Source: Aristolochia californica (taxonomy: Eukaryota > Streptophyta > Magnoliopsida > Piperales > Aristolochiaceae). Taken from it: 64,000 nucleotides of DNA. Below, one piece after another: positions 13,003 to 23,433 of the stretch (position 1 is the stretch's first letter; every line of letters begins with the position of its first letter). The position numbers and the translations under genes were made by a program. The DNA lies in assembly GCA_029961685.1 (NCBI GenBank), contig JARWKL010000009.1, positions 31,741,708-31,805,707 of the forward strand, written 5' to 3'. Below the pieces are notes generated by a model, which did no database searches, was not told the origin of the DNA, and saw only the letters and a program-made list of their open reading frames with translations.

Positions 13003-13512
13003 AAAGCACAAAGCCAGATGGGAGAAGAACCCACAAACCTTCCTTGGAAAGGAATTACAGTGTGAAGTACCGCCATTGTTTTTATATTAAATAATGTTTA
13101 TTTTCTATTCTTTGAAATTGCACTTATAAATGATATTGTACTTATGATACTTTATTTTATTGTTGAATATTGTTGAAGAGAACGAAAACCTGGAAATAAT
13201 TTTTCAAAAAGCGGCCTTTTTCTTTCTTAATTTTTAATAACTGTCAATAGATACCCTAATTTTTAAATACGACCCAATAATCATTTGAAGATGATTCTTA
13301 TTTTGTTCGATATCTGATCATCGGAATCTGAAAAAAAAAAGCGACTAAATTTGTACAGAAATTTCAGTTGGTTTGGATCCGAAAACCCCCCGGCATCGTC
13401 ACCATCAAAACCCAGAAAAGAAAAGAATACAAAAAGACATACTGACACACCGTATTACGAAGCACGCCTGTACACTGTACACAAGGGTGCGATGGCAAAA
13501 TCGCGAATGATT

Positions 13513-13962
13513 TCAAAACCAGGGGGAGGCAGACCCGGACTCTGCGGCCTTCTCGCCGGCCGGAAACAGGGAGGTCCGGCAGAGAGGGCAGGTGACTTTC
13601 CAATAGCTCAGCCACCTCTCCCAGCAGGCGTTGTGGAAGATATGCCCGCACGGCAACCGGTTTATCTCTGAATCCGGTTCGAACCGAGACAAACAGACCG
13701 AGCAGTCGTGTTCGGTGGGACACCGAAAGAACGAACCGAACCGAATCGCCGGGACCTGGCACTGCAGCTCGTCGACTAAGGGGGATAACTCAAACGAATC
13801 GGGCGGTGAGTCGCCTGCCTCCGGCGACCGAGAGGATCGGATCCCAACTACGTGGAGGATCGAGCGGACGATTTCTTTGAATATGGCGATGGACAGGGCC
13901 GTGTTCACCAGGACGACGGAGAGGACGCCTTCTGAAGGAGCTGGGAGGCTGGAGAGCCCCAT
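13513..13962 (-). CDS. XERICO-like: XERICO-like RING-H2 E3 ubiquitin ligase
   Basis: 149 residues, intronless. The N-terminus MGLSSLPAPSEGVLSVVLVN and the following hydrophobic segment (about 12-38) match Arabidopsis XERICO. A RING-H2 finger occupies 87-128: C87, C90, C105, H107, H110, C113, C125, C128, including the 11-residue last loop and the conserved YWKVTCPLCRT. XERICO is a membrane-anchored E3 ligase that raises ABA levels and drought tolerance and is induced by salt, drought and DELLA proteins (established for Arabidopsis). The gene converges on the NPH3 gene, with about 510 bp between stop codons. An intron in the leader (about 13975-14688) is suggested by a ctg|gtaagc donor and a cgccag acceptor 11 bases before the ATG. 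Identity is strong; orthology versus a close paralogue is not tested. Confidence 0.93.
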   Translation of the reverse strand: MGLSSLPAPSEGVLSVVLVNTALSIAIFKEIVRSILHVVGIRSSRSPEAGDSPPDSFELSPLVDELQCQVPAIRFGSFFRCPTEHDCSVCLSRFEPDSEINRLPCGHIFHNACWERWLSYWKVTCPLCRTSLFPAGEKAAESGSASPWF

Positions 13963-14785
13963 GGATGGATGCTTCTGGCGATTAGAGTGTACACGAGATA
14001 TTTCAACGGAAAATTAAAGACGAAGCGGTCAAGAAATTATAGGAGGAAGGTCGAGAAAGTCTTGCCTCGAATTTGCTCAATGTTTGAGCTGAACTCGGAA
14101 GGAACGCACAAAGCTCCGCCCTGTTTGATAACAAAAAGCTGTAAAAGTCGACACAGAAGAAAGAGACTGTCAGTAATTTAATAGTTTTTTAAGCTTTTCC
14201 AATAGGAGTATTAAATGAATCGCAAAAACGCATACGCGGCAACCGTAAAGTTGTCGTTTGCTAACCTTTTCAGTTGCTTTTGTTAAGCAGTCACGCAGCC
14301 TTGTGAACTTCTCCAGGAGAGGTTAAACTAATTTGTCTGAACGATACAGTTGGCAAAGAAATGTTAACTTTCCAAAAAGAGAATCTGGACAGGTTCATTG
14401 GAAGCAAAAGCAAAGACGAAAATTCTAGTTGAGTTGAATGAAATATCAGAATTCAAAGCTCGATCAGCACAAAGGATTTCAAAATTCGATTGAGCTAACA
14501 AAAAAGTAAACGGCTAAACGATTACAGAAATGAATAAGATTGGACCGAGCAAGGGAGAGAAACGAAAAGATATAACTAGTCGGAGACAAATTCGACGATT
14601 ACCAGCTTCTCCAACAATCAGAACGCATCAAGTTGGTAAATAACAAGAGAGTTCCACGAAGAACAAGAGCCTGCAAGTGATTGCTTACCAGAAACTAAGA
14701 GGGTAAACAAAGAAGACACTCCGTTCATGGGATGGAGGATTTGGATTCTGGATCGATCACCCCTGCAACCCATAACTCCCCTCCC

Positions 14786-14793
14786 TATTTATA
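14786..14793 (-). promoter_or_regulatory. TATA box of the XERICO-like gene
   Basis: TATAAATA on the minus strand, about 820 bp upstream of the ATG, consistent with a leader containing an intron of about 0.7 kb. Transcription would start near 14755. Confidence 0.55.
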
Positions 14794-15530
14794 GGCAGCC
14801 GCTTTCCTCTCAAAGCCACAAACCACAGGTACTTAACCATGGTTAGCTCCACTCCACTCTCTTTCTCAAGAATGGAACGTCACTGTCAAAATGAGTTCAA
14901 AAACTTCAAGCTGATAGATCATCAAATTGGACGGCAGGATGGCATAGGTGGGCCCACAATAATGGAAGAATACTATAAGTGGGGCCCAAGGGCCGATGGA
15001 TGATGAGTGAGAGTTTGGGCCCACTACCAAGGTCATGGTGTGAGTGTTCTTGGGTTAAATTATTTGTAGGCATTGTGGTTTGTATTGTAGTCCAAAATAG
15101 AAAGGACATATTTTCAATCATGCCTTATTTCAAAAAACAGGTGGGAAAATCATCATCGTTGGAGTCAATCAGCAGTCGAATCAGATCAAATTGAGTTGAA
15201 TCAACGGTCGAATCTGATTTTTATAAGCTTGATTTAAGGGAACCGAGTGGATGGGCCCCACTCCGGGCCCACCCGAAAGCACTCCTTCCTTGGCAACTCT
15301 CCAATTATTGTCTCTCCGCGTCTCTCACCAGAACTCATATTATTGCCTGCATCTGCATGTGCATGCACTCGGTGGCAAAAGAGAGAATTGCCCGAGAATT
15401 AAGACGTCACGGCCTCTTCCCATCCTGGCCCATGAGGAGTGGGTACGGCCCCAAGCTTGGCCCACCCCGTGAGAAAGTGATACTTCTCCTTGTGACACTA
15501 ACCAACATTGAGAGCCCACAGATCGGTGAT

Positions 15531-15565
15531 CACGTGTGTGACTTCTAGTTGGAAACGTACACGTG
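15531..15565. promoter_or_regulatory. Two G-box/ABRE cores upstream of XERICO-like gene
   Basis: CACGTG occurs at 15531-15536 (within cacgtgtg) and 15560-15565 (within acacgtgt), about 740-780 bp upstream of the TATA box of the minus-strand gene. Both carry the ACGTGT ABRE core. Several GGCCCA motifs lie between 14949 and 15470. ABA or stress control would fit the gene product but is inference. Confidence 0.45.
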
Positions 15566-15569
15566 TTGC

Positions 15570-18430
15570 AGAGGTTGGTCTTTTTCCAATATAGACATCA
15601 ATATTTTGGGGGTGAACTCGCTGTATAATATTGGGGGTGACTCGCCTAGTCTAAGTCAGGTCGAGTCTCAAGTCAACCTAACCCACCCAATTCCAAATCC
15701 AAGTCGGCCCCTAAACCTTGCTTATACAGCCATTGACCCCTAAACCTTGCTTATACATTTTAAAAAATTTCAAAAATTATATATTTATTATTTTACATGA
15801 AATAAGTAAAATGATCAAAATCATCTTATTTTATATAGTTAACAGAAAATAAAATAAAAATTTTAAGGTAATATGCTATGAAGGAATAGGTAAAAATTTA
15901 ATTAATATTAATTATTATTTATAGAAGTATATGAAAAAAAACAACATTGTCTTCGTGCTTCAAAGGATACAGAAACAAAATGAGAAAAAAATATTTTCTC
16001 TTTGACCAATTTTTTTTAAAACAAATTGCTTTGGCCGATATTTGTCCATTAGTTTCTCATATAAAATAAGAGAAAAATAAAAAAATTATTTGTGTCGATA
16101 ATATATATAAAATAAAATAATTATATATTTTAAAAATAAGGTGTAGGTAAGAGAGGTGAAGTGAGTAATAAAATACCAGTTTAATATTTGTTTTATTTAT
16201 TATTATCATAATTTGGTATTACAGTAATAGGAAACTCATTCTTAAAAACTCATTATAAATATTTTATCCTATGGTATGATGAAAGAGGAAAAAGGTCGAT
16301 ATAGAAAGAATTCTTCACGGCATACTCCATTTTGGGATGAGTAACTAGAATGACCAAAGGAACAATTTACACTATAAAAAAACTGTTAGAAGGTAAAATT
16401 AGGTTTACTTATTTTCTTGAAAAGTTTTTTCTACTTATTTTCTATAAGGTTTCGAGTGGCAGCAAAATGCGTTAATTTCCAAGATGATTTATGTCATCAA
16501 GAACAAGACTTTATATAGAGAATTTTAAGTCCAACGAAATATATGTGAGCCTATTTTCTAACCCAATTAACCGTTTTCAATCCATTTTTTTACAGAGCGA
16601 TGGGATCATCACAAGAATCAAAGGTCACGATGGAAGCTTGTTGCAAGCGAAAATCCAAATTTTAAGCATGATTTTTTCCTTCTCATTTTGAATAGCTATT
16701 TTTGTTTTTCCCAAGTCTCCTATTGGTTTCTAAGCTCTAGTGAAAGTATTTACCAACATGAATCCATTTTGAAAGATTTTTTTCAAAGTTTCCTAATTAA
16801 ATTTTTAGTTTATGTTTTTTTTAGGAAAGTTTCTTGTAGTGATAAATGCAGCAATGTCTAAGCATGGTACTGTGTTTTTTGAAACTCTTTCAAGTTTCCT
16901 ACTCTAGTGCTAGTAAGTTGCCATTGTCCTTGTTTTATTTGCTTTTTGCATGCCTCTTTAATAAGGTCAGTGCTTCATGAATTTCAATAAAATATTTCAA
17001 CCCATGATAGGCTTTAATTTATTCATGGTCTTGCAAGTTTTCAAATGTTTTCCCCCTTTTCTTGTGTCAAAATTGGTCATTCTCATTAATTTATTGATTT
17101 AATGAGCATCTCCTTCATTTTTTCTTTACATTTAAAAACTGGGTTAGCTAGTACGAGCATCTCTTTTTGTTTGAAGTTTCTAAATCAAAAGAGTCATTTT
17201 GGAAGTATGAATGTTGCATGATGCACTTTCTTCCATCTAACGTATGAGTGCTACGACATTTTACTTAAATCTTTGAGTTCGTATAAAATGTCTAGTATTT
17301 CCTCAATTTATTATTAATTTTCGTCACTTTGGAGCAATACCTATAAATCCACTAACTACAAAAAAAGAAAGAGTGCACCCAACATCCAATACATAGACCA
17401 TTTTGAATAGTGCATGAAGTTTTGTAAATTGGCTAGGAGTGATTTTTTTTATCCCATATTTGTTTCATCCAAGCTCGGTCTTTTTGTTCTTTTGGTCCCT
17501 TGCTTGAAGAGGAGAAATATTTTAGGTGAAGTATTTGGTAGAAGCCTACTATGAAAAAAAATTCAGGTGACCAACAATGAAGAATTCCACAAGTTGTGGT
17601 TAAGAACATCCAATGGGCAAAATGGAAGATGAAATTTTTATAGCAAAGATATTGAAGGTTGAAGACCATAAAACCCACATAGACTTGAGTTTCTTGAAGT
17701 TGATTTTTTTTTTTGAAAAATAATTTTTTGTATTTCTTTTTATGCTTATGGGACTAGGAGACAAATTTTGTAACAAGCCAAAGCCATATAATCCAAGTTG
17801 AGCGGCAATATTAGAAGGTATAATTAGGTTTTACTTATTTTTTAGAAATATATTTTCTACTTTAGATAGTGAATTCCTAGGATTTATGGGCTATAAGGAC
17901 ATGGATAAATTTTTATATTGTTTAAGTTATAAATAGGGGAGAGAGATTTGTTGTAAATTCTCCGTTCTTCTTTCTTCCTACAAAATTCAACAAAAACAAA
18001 CATCAACCATTGATAATAGATTTGAGAAGTACAAAATTAGGTAGAATTTTGTGTCAAAGTTTTCCACATTGTACTAGCCTTTATTCCAAAAGGATTTTTC
18101 ATGAAACTTAGTTTGTACGTATTAATGTGGATACTATGGAAGGAACAAACCTAAGTCAGGTGATCGGGACGTTCCAAGATTTTCTTTATCAAACACTGTC
18201 AAAGGATGAAAATACAAAATCTGAATGCCACTTTCTTAAGAAACAACATGCAATGCTTGATGTGCTTTTCCAAAAAGATATGTAATGCTTGCATGGAACT
18301 TTGTTCAACCAGCTGTGAAAGAAGAAACAAATGTACAAGCCATTGATACTCTAATAAAGAACCTTAGCCTGTTTTAGGCAACAATATATGAGTAGCTATA
18401 GTGTAGAAACTTAGGATTCCATGATGTATA
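15570..18430. other. AT-rich intergenic DNA, no gene seen
   Basis: Long A/T-rich runs, no frame above about 80 residues with protein-like composition, and no recognisable domain on either strand. A repeated 'ctaaaccttgcttataca' pair lies at about 15711 and 15742. Confidence 0.5.
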
Positions 18431-18439
18431 ATCAAAGTA

Positions 18440-18708
18440 GAAGAGGGTTAAGAGTGAGAAGAGGAAGAAGAGTTGTAGAGAGAAGGTTTAGGTGGAGAAG
18501 AGTAAGAGTGATGAATTTAGAGAAGGAGAAAATAGGAGGAAGAATAGGGTTATGGACTTGTTCCCAACCCTCCCCCTTAAACTCTATTTATAAATCATAA
18601 AATCACAATATTATAATTATGCCCTTCACCCTAGTAAGAGTGAAGAAGAGACATAAAACATAAACTAATTAGATCAATGACCCTCCAACAAATTCATATC
18701 TTCCAACA
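18440..18708 (-). repeat. LTR-like repeat, copy 1
   Basis: Read on the minus strand it starts TGTTGGAAG directly after a polypurine tract (agcttgaggggaag, 18709-18722), as in a Ty1/copia-type 3' LTR. It contains a TATA-like ATTTATAAATAG and a pyrimidine-rich end. It matches 19694-19943 along most of its length, with a roughly 19-base extra segment at its start. Confidence 0.65.
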
Positions 18709-19693
18709 CTTCCCCTCAAGCTGGGAGGTAATGACAGTGATACCAACTTGAAACAAATAACATAAATGTAGTAATAAACTCCTCTATCACGGTGCTCCAA
18801 GGATAAGTGCAACACCAGGCACAAACTTTCTAATGGTAGAAATGGACGATAAAATATAAGTCGAACAAACCTCAAATGATTTCGAACAAATATAGTGATA
18901 ATAATCACTAAAGTGGGTATGACCTGTCATTCACAAGACGACGATAAAAAAACCCAATGGTACCAATAAAAAGTTTCAAATGACTTAAAAACATATATAT
19001 ATATATATTAAGGGACCAACCAAAGCAACACTTCAAAAGGGTTGGCTAAAGGGGTAAGTGAGAGTCAAATAAAAGATGGTAGGACAAAGACTGCCAAATA
19101 ATAAATGGGTAAAAGGGAATCAATAGGAAGATAAGATGAAGAAGTTGGGGCCATCATGTGCTTTATTTTCTGAAGTAATTCAAATTCTTCATCATATGAT
19201 CCAATCTCGACAACAGTAAGCAAATAATGAATCCAAGGCAAGCAGTCGAGGGGTTCTTCTTCAATAATAATGTCTCAATCAAATAGACACTATAACAAAT
19301 GTGGAAATGAGCCAATGCCCAAATAACACATACCAAATATGTAGTTATTTAGCAGCAGATAACTTGTAAATAGTAAAAGTCCTTAAGAATAATAAGGACA
19401 CATGAGATAATCTGCATCAAGTCCATCCTTGAATAAGGAAGTTGTGCACCAAATATTATGTTAGAACTGAATAATAAGCTACCAACAAGTTGAACCGAGT
19501 GTTATTAATCTTTTCAAAAAGAATAATTGAATTGAGTATTGTTGGTACCGAGAGTAGCTGCGAAGTCTTCTAAAAAATAGAGAAGAGTGAATAAAACAAT
19601 AATGAATGTTGATTCGATGCTTACTACATCAATGATTAATTAAGACATCAAATTGACAGTTAGTCATATCAAACCAACTAATTAGCAGCCAAT

Positions 19694-19943
19694 GAAGAGG
19701 ATTAAGGAGTGAGAAGAGGAAGAAGTGTTGTAGAGAAAAGGTTTAGAAGGAGAATAGCAAGAGTGATGAATTTGGAGAAGGAGAAAATAGGTGGAAGAAT
19801 AGGGTTATAGACTCGTTCTTAACCCTCCCCCTTAAACTCTATTTATAAATCATAAAAATATAATATTATAATAATACCCTTCACAATAATAAGAGTGAAG
19901 AAAAGACAAAACTTAAACTAGTTACATCAATGGCCATCTAACA
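19694..19943 (-). repeat. LTR-like repeat, copy 2
   Basis: Starts TGTTAGATGGCCATTGATG on the minus strand at 19943. It shares with copy 1 the ATTTATAAATAGAGTTTAAG block, the CCCTATTCTTCC block and the TCTCCTTCTC pyrimidine tail. Confidence 0.65.
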
Positions 19944-22900
19944 TACTCAAGAAGGATGTTATTCTAATTGCAAGATGAAAGTGAAAAATTATACACTATA
20001 TTGACTAAGTTTGTAAATGCAAACTCTCACAAATCTTTTGGAAGAGACACATGTTGATTCTAAATACAATAATCTTTCCTATATCTGTTTCCAAGAAATC
20101 ATAAGTTCAATCTACAAACTCACTTTAATGCCAATAATGGACATTTAGGCAAGTACAACTTTTTCAAAATGACTGAGCAGGATGGACACTTTTTGCCAAG
20201 ATACTTGATGGTCCAACTGATCTATATTTTTATTTTGGCAATATTACTAAAATTAAAGAGGTGGTAATAAATAACCTTTAAAGAGGGAAAATATTTTTTT
20301 GAATATTTTTTTAATTGGATTATTTATTTTTATTTTCTATACTTAAAGAGATGAAAGATACAATTTCAAAAAACAAAGTCCAATAAAATACAACAAATAA
20401 ATCTCAAATGCGAAGATAGGAAAAATCTAATCTAATGTGAGCAATAATTGCACACTAGTGCACTTTATACTTACACATTCATAATCATCATTTTGTAGCA
20501 ATTTTGTTTGATCATTTTTTTATTTTGTCATACATTCTCCGTTTCCATGCTTCCAAATGCTTTTTTTTTTTTCAAATGGTTGTATAAACTTTTATTCAAG
20601 AGGTGAAACGCAACAACATATAAATCCCAATACATGCAAGTTTTTGCAATAGAAAATAACCATTAACACAATCGTAAGGTAGTAGTCAAGTTTTCTACTA
20701 CCCAGAAGGTAAACCAAAATGGCTAGATATGAGCTCTAATATTGGTTGTTGTTAACAAGCATGACTACCAAAGATACCAAAGCAAATCTCCCTCCTACAA
20801 GATGGTTGCAACACACAATGCTAGTGTTTGCCCTATTTTATACCTAACAATAATTGGCTTGCTCATTCTCTACCGGAAATAAAAGAAATAAGTGAATGTT
20901 ATTGTCATAATTAGTAACAATTAGAGTGTCTTATACTTGTCTTTGGAGCAAAATGTTGTTGAGTGAGAAGGCTTTCTAAGTAGTTAATCATTTGGGATGA
21001 AACTAATTCAATCCAACAGTGGTATCAAAGTAAGATATGAGTGTGGACCGAAACTTAGTTATGCTCCGTTTGGAGTTTGTGCTCACATCTCATGCCTACT
21101 ATGTGTAAACCCGAACATAGAGAGAGTGTCAGAGAGAACAAGTCCCACATTGATAAGAGTTAAGATATGGTATTGGGTTGCAAGGTCAACCAATAGACCT
21201 CTTAAGTGGCTAGTCATTTTGGGTTGGAACGGGACTCCATCGAACAAATGTATTACTCTAAAAATGACATATACGTTCCTAGGACCAGTGGAAATTTTAA
21301 TAGATGATTCTGAGGCGAAGGACAGGGACGCATGCATTGTAAGGTAGGGGAAGAAATCTTGAAGAAACGGGGGTAAAACTCCTTTGTTTCCGAAATTTTA
21401 GAAGGGGCAATTGTACCTCATATTAAGGATGGATTTGTACTCTTCGTGCCAGTATTAGAAGTGAATTTGGTTCATCGTTCGTACCTAGAAGAAAATGGAG
21501 CAGCAATAAAACGCCATAGTTGCACAAACGAGCGAAAGATTACTGTTGCACCTAATACGAAGAAGATTCCCCAAGTTTTATTCTTCTAAGATTTCTGAAA
21601 TCAGATTTCTAAAAGAGATGAGGATTTGTCGCAGACAAACAACATAGAAATGTAAAAGGAAACGGGAAATTGAATGGTTAAGTTAGCTTAAATTTTCCAC
21701 ATAAGATGAGTGATGGTTTTGATCTAACACTCTAATTTTAATTACCAATCTTTCATATCGATTGATCTGGCACCCGTTACACTATGTAGTAGGCAATGAA
21801 TGGATGTCCATGGCTGGATTTCTACTTTGAAATTCGGATTTTCGTTAACAGATTGAATTTCAAACTCGTAAGCATGAACACAACAAGGTAATCTTCTAAC
21901 AAGCAAGCCCATGCTAACACGCAAACAAAAGTATATATATTATACATTACGCATACAATTCTGGATAATTTTATAAAAAAAAAGGAGTATGGACTTAAGC
22001 CTATATAAAATTTAAGTATACTTAATTTTAATTTAATCATTAAATTTAAATTAAATCTTCTTATTTTGTATTTTATTTTATTAACCCATTGTGGGTGTAC
22101 AAAAAAGGCGGCTAGAAAACAGTGTGATCGTTGATACAAGAACAAAAGAAAATTATAAAATTTCACGTTATGTAGGGTCCAAACTTTTATTTGGTCATCT
22201 GATTCAATCTCCATGCATGAACTAAATTTGTGTTTTGCTTAACACTAATCTCCTTCATCGACTAACTTCAATTTTAGTGCTAATCTCCACTTAATTTAAC
22301 GAGAAAGTTTGATTCCATATTGGGATGGTGGATCCAACTTTGACTATAAAAATCTGATAGAAGGCTCAAAGGAAACATGAAGATTTGATCTTTTGAAAGG
22401 ACCTTTCTCACTTGATGGATAAAGTTTTATCACAAAATTATTTCTTCTCAAAATTTTCTCTTGCATTTTTCGAAAGCTTACAATAAACCTCTATTTATAC
22501 GTTGGTAGGTGTAGCCCTTTTTTTCCCTCCCTCGACAATTGACTAGTTCACATACAATGGGAGAAGACCACAAAAAAAAAAAAAAAAAAAACTTATTCTC
22601 CATTTGATGAAGATGTGACACCTCACTATCTTTTGGCACCTTTACTTTGGTAGAGCATTCTTATGATGCCATGTGTCACCCCTCTTGCTCGGGTGAACTT
22701 TTTTTATGATGCCATATGTCACCAATTGTGCCAGGTGGTTGCTTATGTAGAGCTTAGATGACACTTAGGTTGCATCCCCTTTGATTTGATCTTTAGTTGT
22801 GGCACTACAAATTCACTTCATCTTGACAAACGATCAGGCCTTAATCTCAATAATTAACCCTGATATTGATCAAATACTCAATTTTGACCTTCAATTGACC

Positions 22901-23430
22901 CTTTGACTAAATCTCCATACTTTGACTTTTGAGAAGTTTGACTTTTGATCTCTTTGGTTGATTGATGTCGATGATCTAGACAGTTGATTAGGGTCCTATT
23001 TTCAACGATCGATCAATTTTCATCTCCGCACCCATGTTTTAATGTTTATGTTAAGTTAAAATTTCTTAATTTTCAGCAATTTTTAGTAATAAAGTGAAGA
23101 CAATGAAATTACTTTAAATCTTGCATTATTTTTTAGGTACATAAAGTTGGGTGCAACCAAAGTTGACTAACCCCTTCTTCTCTCTCCGTCTCTCTCTAAA
23201 TCTTGCCATAAATTCATGTTTCTAGCGAATGTCTCCTCCTCTTCTCCTCTCTCTTGCTTCTATATAAAAATTGAAATTTACTTCAATTTCTAAAATTCTA
23301 GAACATGAAAAACCACTTTCTCATTTTATTTACTTCGATACTAAAACTTCTTTTTTTAGTGTTGTAAAATGTGTTTTCTCCTCTTTCTTTTCCCCCTCTT
23401 GATCTATTAAAACTACACAGAATCTCTGCA
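19944..23430. other. Repeat-rich intergenic DNA, no gene seen
   Basis: Contains a primer-binding-site-like sequence at 21020-21030, an 18-20 base A run near 22571-22590, and a local duplication of 'tatgatgccatRtgtcacc' near 22651 and 22706. Five TTGAC cores occur at 22884-22942. No protein-like frame was found. It reads as decayed LTR-type sequence. Confidence 0.5.
21020..21030 (+). other. LTR primer-binding-site-like sequence
   Basis: tggtatcaaag, preceded by ccaacag, resembles the tRNA-iMet complementary site (TGGTATCAGAGC) that follows the 5' LTR of plant retroelements. About 105 bp downstream a 'tgtcagagag...gtcccacattg' segment resembles an LTR start. No complete LTR pair was found. Confidence 0.4.
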
Positions 23431-23433
23431 ATT

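Larger units (their letters stand above)
18440..19943 (-). mobile_element. Miniature LTR element (TRIM-like or deleted copia)
   Basis: Two diverged direct repeats of about 250-270 bp bracket about 985 bp of internal DNA. A copia-style polypurine tract sits next to copy 1, which sets the orientation as minus. The internal part has no gag or pol frame. No clean primer-binding site or 5-bp target duplication is visible, so it is old or rearranged. A TRIM element or an internally deleted copia element are the two readings. Confidence 0.6.

Noticed and set aside
13351..14017. Plus-strand frames of 106 and 128 residues across the XERICO-like gene
   Set aside because: They are antisense shadows of the GC-rich RING-H2 gene, with no protein-like features.
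22571..22590. A run as the poly(A) tail of a retrogene
   Set aside because: No coding remnant precedes it and no target duplication was found.
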